Positions 61,871-64,000 of a DNA stretch of 64,000 bases are shown here, piece by piece (position 1 is the first letter of the stretch; the number at the start of each line of letters is the position of its first letter). The notes under the pieces are model-generated. The model made no database searches. It was not told the origin of the DNA and worked only from the letters and a program-made list of their open reading frames with translations. Position numbers and translations under genes: made by a program. The DNA comes from Zunongwangia pacifica (GTDB lineage Bacteria; Bacteroidota; Bacteroidia; Flavobacteriales; Flavobacteriaceae): NCBI RefSeq assembly GCF_023499215.1, contig NZ_JAKHSK010000003.1, positions 1 through 64,000 on the forward strand, in the 5' to 3' direction.

Positions 61871-61914
61871 GTAACTATTGTTACAGGGAGTTTTCTTAAT
61901 TTCCGGTTTATTTG
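61871..61914 (+). promoter_or_regulatory. Crp/Fnr-type operator and -7 box before the YeeE/YedE pair (site 3)
   Basis: GTAAC-TATT-GTTAC (61871-61884), preceded by T, then TTTATTTG (61907-61914), seven of eight bases of TAnnTTTG. Operator centre to last -7 base is again 36.5 bp. The start codon at 61929 is 44 bp after the operator; this also argues against the earlier TTG at 61878, which would lie inside the operator. Confidence 0.72.
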
Positions 61915-61928
61915 CACAAAAGAAAAAT

Positions 61929-62489
61929 ATGAATTGGATTTTAGAGCCCTGGCCGTGGTATTTTTCCGGGCCATTGATAGCACTCACTATGTTTTTACTC
62001 CTATTTATGGGACGTCAATTTGGAATGTCTTCTAACCTGCGAACCATGTGTAGTATGTGTGGAGCCCATAAGAAAGCAGATTTTTTTAATTTCGATTGGA
62101 AAGCTCAACAATGGAATTTATTAGTAGTACTGGGTGCCGTTATTGGTGGTTTTATCGCTCATTTTTATTTAAGCGAAGACCCCACAACAGTAGCAATTTC
62201 CGCAGAGACTATTCAGGATTTAAACAATCTTGGTTTTGAAAGTGCCGGAAAGGCATTTTTACCCACCGAGTTATTTTCTAATGCTGTTTTTTCTGAACCG
62301 CTTACGCTCCTAATACTTTTAATAGGTGGAATTCTAATTGGTTTTGGAGCGCGTTACGCAGGCGGTTGTACCTCGGGACATGCGATATCTGGATTGAGTA
62401 ACCTGCAATTACCTTCATTAATCGCCGTGATTGGCTTTTTTATTGGTGGTTTGGTGATGATTCACATTTTATACCCCTTAATTTTTTAG
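61929..62489 (+). CDS. YeeE/YedE-family sulfur-transport membrane protein (first of a pair)
   Basis: 186 residues from ATG 61929, about five membrane helices. The family signature [14 protein letters not shown] carries the conserved cysteine 147 used to relay thiosulfate or sulfane sulfur. An extra MCSMCGAH pair (C41, C44) follows the first helix. In Bacteroidota such half-size proteins come in pairs that together equal one full YeeE/YedE. The partner starts 3 bp after the stop. Confidence 0.93.
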   Translation: MNWILEPWPWYFSGPLIALTMFLLLFMGRQFGMSSNLRTMCSMCGAHKKADFFNFDWKAQQWNLLVVLGAVIGGFIAHFYLSEDPTTVAISAETIQDLNNLGFESAGKAFLPTELFSNAVFSEPLTLLILLIGGILIGFGARYAGGCTSGHAISGLSNLQLPSLIAVIGFFIGGLVMIHILYPLIF

Positions 62490-62492
62490 AAG

Positions 62493-62906
62493 ATGAGACA
62501 GATAGGATTTTTAGTGATAGGAATATTTTTTGGGATCGTAATGTTTAAGTCTGAAGCCGCATCCTGGTTTAGGATTTACGAGATGTTTAAATTTCAGTCG
62601 TTCCACATGTACGGTATTATAGGATCGGCTTTGGTTTTAGGAATAATTGGTGTGCAGTTGATTAAGCGAAAAAACATGAAATCTTTCTTTGGGCAACCAA
62701 TTACTATCGCACCAAAAGATAAAAGTTTTAGCCGTTATATGCTTGGCGGCATCATTTTTGGCCTTGGTTGGGCACTAGCCGGAGCTTGTCCCGGACCTAT
62801 TTATGTTTTGGTAGGTGCAGGATATTGGCCAATATTGGTAGTTTTTGCCGGAGCCATGCTTGGAACGTTTATATACGGATTACTTCGGAAGAAATTGCCA
62901 CATTAA
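62493..62906 (+). CDS. YeeE/YedE-family sulfur-transport membrane protein (second of a pair)
   Basis: 137 residues, four membrane helices. GLGWALAGACPGPIYVLVGA carries the second conserved cysteine of the family (C99). It follows the first half-protein by 3 bp and should form a heteromeric channel with it for inward movement of thiosulfate or sulfane sulfur. Both genes are under operator site 3. Confidence 0.93.
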   Translation: MRQIGFLVIGIFFGIVMFKSEAASWFRIYEMFKFQSFHMYGIIGSALVLGIIGVQLIKRKNMKSFFGQPITIAPKDKSFSRYMLGGIIFGLGWALAGACPGPIYVLVGAGYWPILVVFAGAMLGTFIYGLLRKKLPH

Positions 62907-62931
62907 TAATTATACCAATGTGATTTTTTAG

Positions 62932-62967
62932 CAGCAGTTAGTTCCCTACAATTAATTGCTGTTTTTC
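62932..62967. terminator. Terminator after the YeeE/YedE pair
   Basis: CAGCAGTTAGTT pairs with AATTAATTGCTG using two G-U pairs, loop CCCTAC, followed by TTTTTCT. Confidence 0.8.
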
Positions 62968-63044
62968 TATAAAATTGAAATTTAAAAAGGTATCTGTATT
63001 GGTAGATCCATTGGATATGGACTGGTAAATTTTTTATAAGTAGT

Positions 63045-63683
63045 TTACTTTTGCTCTTTTTCAGGATAAAAATCGGGTAGGGTGATATGATATTTTACGG
63101 CCAATAGTCTTAAGATAATTACGGTAAGTGAAGTGACCACGTAAGTAATATCGGTATTGATGTTTTGATTGTGCATGATAACGAAAATGAGTCCGCCTAC
63201 CAGGCAGGCAGTTGCGTAGATTTCTTCTTTCCTGAAAATTACCGGGATTTCGTTACATAAAATATCCCTGATTACCCCACCAAAAGCACCGGTCATTCCG
63301 CCTAGAGCGATAGAAATTATAGGGTCCAGTTCATTTCTAATTCCAATTTCTACACCGGTAATGGTAAAGACCCCAAGTCCAATGGTATCAAATAAAAACA
63401 GGGACTTCTTAAGATGGTTTAAATAATTTCTGAATAAAATAGCCAAAATGGTTACTAGGCTAATCAAATAAATATAAAGCGTATTTTCCATCCAGGTAAC
63501 CGGGGTGCTGCCAATTAAAACATCACGTAAAGTACCACCGCCAATGGCGGTCACAAATGCAATGATAAAAATACCAAAAAGGTCTAGCCTACGGTTCATC
63601 GCAGATAATGCGCCAGAGATAGCAAAAGCTGCTGTACCAAGAATATCGAGTATGTTAAACAGGCTAAATTCCATTATTGGCAA
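63045..63683 (-). CDS. TRIC-type (UPF0126/YicG) membrane channel
   Basis: 212 residues, seven membrane helices. Two homologous halves each carry the glycine-rich kink motif: AFVTAIGGGTLRDVLIG and GGMTGAFGGVIRDILCN. This is the bacterial TRIC-like family, homologous to trimeric intracellular cation channels; in bacteria it passes monovalent cations. Some relatives are annotated as glycine transporters. It converges with the YeeE/YedE pair. Confidence 0.93.
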   Translation of the reverse strand: MPIMEFSLFNILDILGTAAFAISGALSAMNRRLDLFGIFIIAFVTAIGGGTLRDVLIGSTPVTWMENTLYIYLISLVTILAILFRNYLNHLKKSLFLFDTIGLGVFTITGVEIGIRNELDPIISIALGGMTGAFGGVIRDILCNEIPVIFRKEEIYATACLVGGLIFVIMHNQNINTDITYVVTSLTVIILRLLAVKYHITLPDFYPEKEQK

Positions 63684-63770
63684 AGGTAAATTTATTGTTT
63701 TAAATTTGTAGAAATGCTATAAGTAATTCTTTGTCAGTTACAGGCTAATATGCTGCAACTATTGGCATAT

Positions 63771-63793
63771 AGTAAATCTATATACGATTTACT
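63771..63793. promoter_or_regulatory. Inverted repeat upstream of trxB
   Basis: AGTAAAT (63771-63777) and ATTTACT (63787-63793), spacer of nine bases, in the divergent region between the TRIC gene and trxB, 65 bp before the trxB start. A possible operator for a redox regulator. Confidence 0.3.
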
Positions 63794-63836
63794 GTAAGTT
63801 TTTAATTGAAGTTACTACTTTTACAATCTAAATTAA

Positions 63837-64000
<164 letters not shown>

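Noticed and set aside
61878-61928. TTG start for the first YeeE/YedE protein
   Set aside because: It would place the start inside the operator and before the -7 box; the ATG at 61929 has the same distance to the operator as in the other two units.

Overview
The window is AT-rich chromosomal DNA from a marine-type flavobacterium (Bacteroidota, Flavobacteriaceae; the gene styles and intergenic repeats recall Zunongwangia/Gramella relatives, but the genus is inference). Evidence: two SusC/SusD pairs, many outer-membrane lipoproteins, promoters of the Bacteroidota type (TTG-N19-TAnnTTTG), A-rich regions rather than Shine-Dalgarno sequences before start codons, and dispersed intergenic palindromes built around CCCGATAGCTATCGGG or GCCTGCCGG. 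No tRNA, rRNA or CRISPR array was seen.

Layout. 1-3.5 kb: end of an IS transposase, a STAS protein, an orphan LytTR response regulator and two unknown proteins. 3.6-9.6 kb: a tripartite RND efflux operon (adaptor, pump, outer-membrane factor). 9.7-27.4 kb: a putative phosphorus-acquisition locus: a PI-PLC-like lipoprotein, two tandem SusC/SusD pairs, an alkaline phosphatase, a phosphodiesterase-alkaline phosphatase fusion and a large metallophosphoesterase. 27.4-31 kb: glycosyltransferase, AraC regulator, Usp protein. 31-34 kb: thiamin salvage operon thiM-thiE-thiD-tenA behind a TPP riboswitch. 34-39 kb: secreted sugar-isomerase-like protein, DUF2652 protein, HxlR regulator, GH92 mannosidase. 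39-45 kb: HD protein, Crp/Fnr regulator, TauE/SafE permease, cytochrome bd oxidase, GH43. 45-54 kb: small XRE operon, metallo-beta-lactamase-fold hydrolase, a VIT/VWA/SusC-plug/TPR chimera broken by one in-frame amber codon, M1 peptidase, aldo/keto reductase. 54-63 kb: sterol-desaturase-like protein with a persulfide-dioxygenase/rhodanese protein, a three-gene acyl-CoA carboxylase, a hydroxyacid dehydrogenase, a YeeE/YedE pair, a TRIC-like channel and the start of trxB.

Most notable result: three separated transcription units (TauE/SafE at 40.6 kb, sterol desaturase plus persulfide dioxygenase at 54.1 kb, YeeE/YedE pair at 61.9 kb) carry the same palindrome TGTAAC-N4-GTTAC, each with its centre exactly 36.5 bp from the last base of a TAnnTTTG-like -7 box and 44-48 bp before the start codon. 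This fits GTA-N8-TAC, the NtcA-type site, at the classical activator position. The Crp/Fnr protein next to the first site has an NtcA-like recognition helix and only three cysteines, all in one cluster. I infer a sulfane-sulfur/persulfide regulon scattered over 22 kb and controlled by this thiol-bearing Crp/Fnr protein.

Other items of note are the phosphorus-directed SusCD locus with a shared hairpin leader before both susC genes, the amber-interrupted VIT-VWA chimera, and a duplicated phosphatase gene tail.
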